Positions 5,996 through 6,128 of a DNA stretch of 6,128 bases are shown piece after piece (the stretch's first letter is position 1; each line of letters begins with the position of its first letter). The position numbers and the translations under genes were made by a program. Source of the DNA: JASJBU01 sp039714735 (GTDB lineage: Bacteria; Pseudomonadota; Gammaproteobacteria; Chromatiales; Chromatiaceae). The notes under the pieces are model-generated. The model was given only the letters and a program-made list of their open reading frames with translations. It was not told where the DNA came from and ran no database searches. The stretch spans positions 1 through 6,128 of the forward strand of contig JBDLIT010000195.1 in the NCBI GenBank assembly GCA_039714735.1, read 5' to 3'.

Positions 5996-6128
5996 ATCAT
6001 TCAAATCCTGGCTCAACATACGTACTATTAATCGTCACGAAAGTAATCGCATGTGTGCGCGCGCGACCGTCGGCGGGAGGGCTGTTCCCTTGCATCCTGC
6101 AATCACGGCATTTGTACTGCCCTATACG

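Noticed and set aside
5997..6128. Minus-strand frame open from the right edge for 43 codons, containing QYKCRDCR
   Set aside because: The CxxC looks like a zinc-ribbon fragment as in some transposases, but the rest is featureless, the tract contains simple alternating sequence, and without the upstream part no gene can be supported.

Overview
The window reads as chromosomal DNA of a gammaproteobacterium. GluTR (hemA) and RF1 (prfA) align almost without gaps to the E. coli proteins as I remember them, they are joined by the typical ATGA overlap, and both minus-strand genes carry Gram-negative export signals and belong to outer-membrane/periplasmic families. A free-living or symbiotic sulfur- or carbon-cycling gammaproteobacterium (Chromatiales-like) would fit the paired families and the REP-like repeat, but the genus cannot be read from this sequence.

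Layout. The left half is transcribed leftwards. A secreted LolA-like protein (3246 to 2269) comes first. A 139-bp spacer with a perfect 10-bp hairpin follows, then a large outer-membrane protein of the DUF1302 type (from 2129) that runs off the left edge after 709 codons without a stop. A 331-bp AT-rich divergent region (3247-3577) separates this pair from the rightward operon. It contains a good candidate extended -10 promoter for hemA with an A/T tract upstream. The right half holds hemA (3578-4846) and prfA (4843-5922). After prfA there is no overlapping prmC, but a 59-bp REP-like element that can fold as a cloverleaf, then about 130 bp with no supported gene.

Function. HemA starts tetrapyrrole synthesis from glutamyl-tRNA, and RF1 terminates translation at UAA/UAG; their pairing is the ancestral gammaproteobacterial arrangement. 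The leftward pair probably forms an envelope system for a lipid or other hydrophobic ligand: a LolA-fold periplasmic carrier plus an outer-membrane beta-barrel. Such genes often sit near RND/MMPL-type exporters, which would have to lie beyond the left edge. This pair is the least characterised part of the window. The LolA-like gene also stands head-to-head with hemA, where enterobacteria keep lolB, a member of the same structural superfamily.

Other points of note are a CxxCH motif in the C-terminal domain of GluTR together with loss of the cysteine reported to bind haem in Salmonella HemA, a calcium-site-like DxNxDGxxD motif in an apparent insertion of the DUF1302 protein, and a 7-bp direct repeat flanking the intergenic hairpin.
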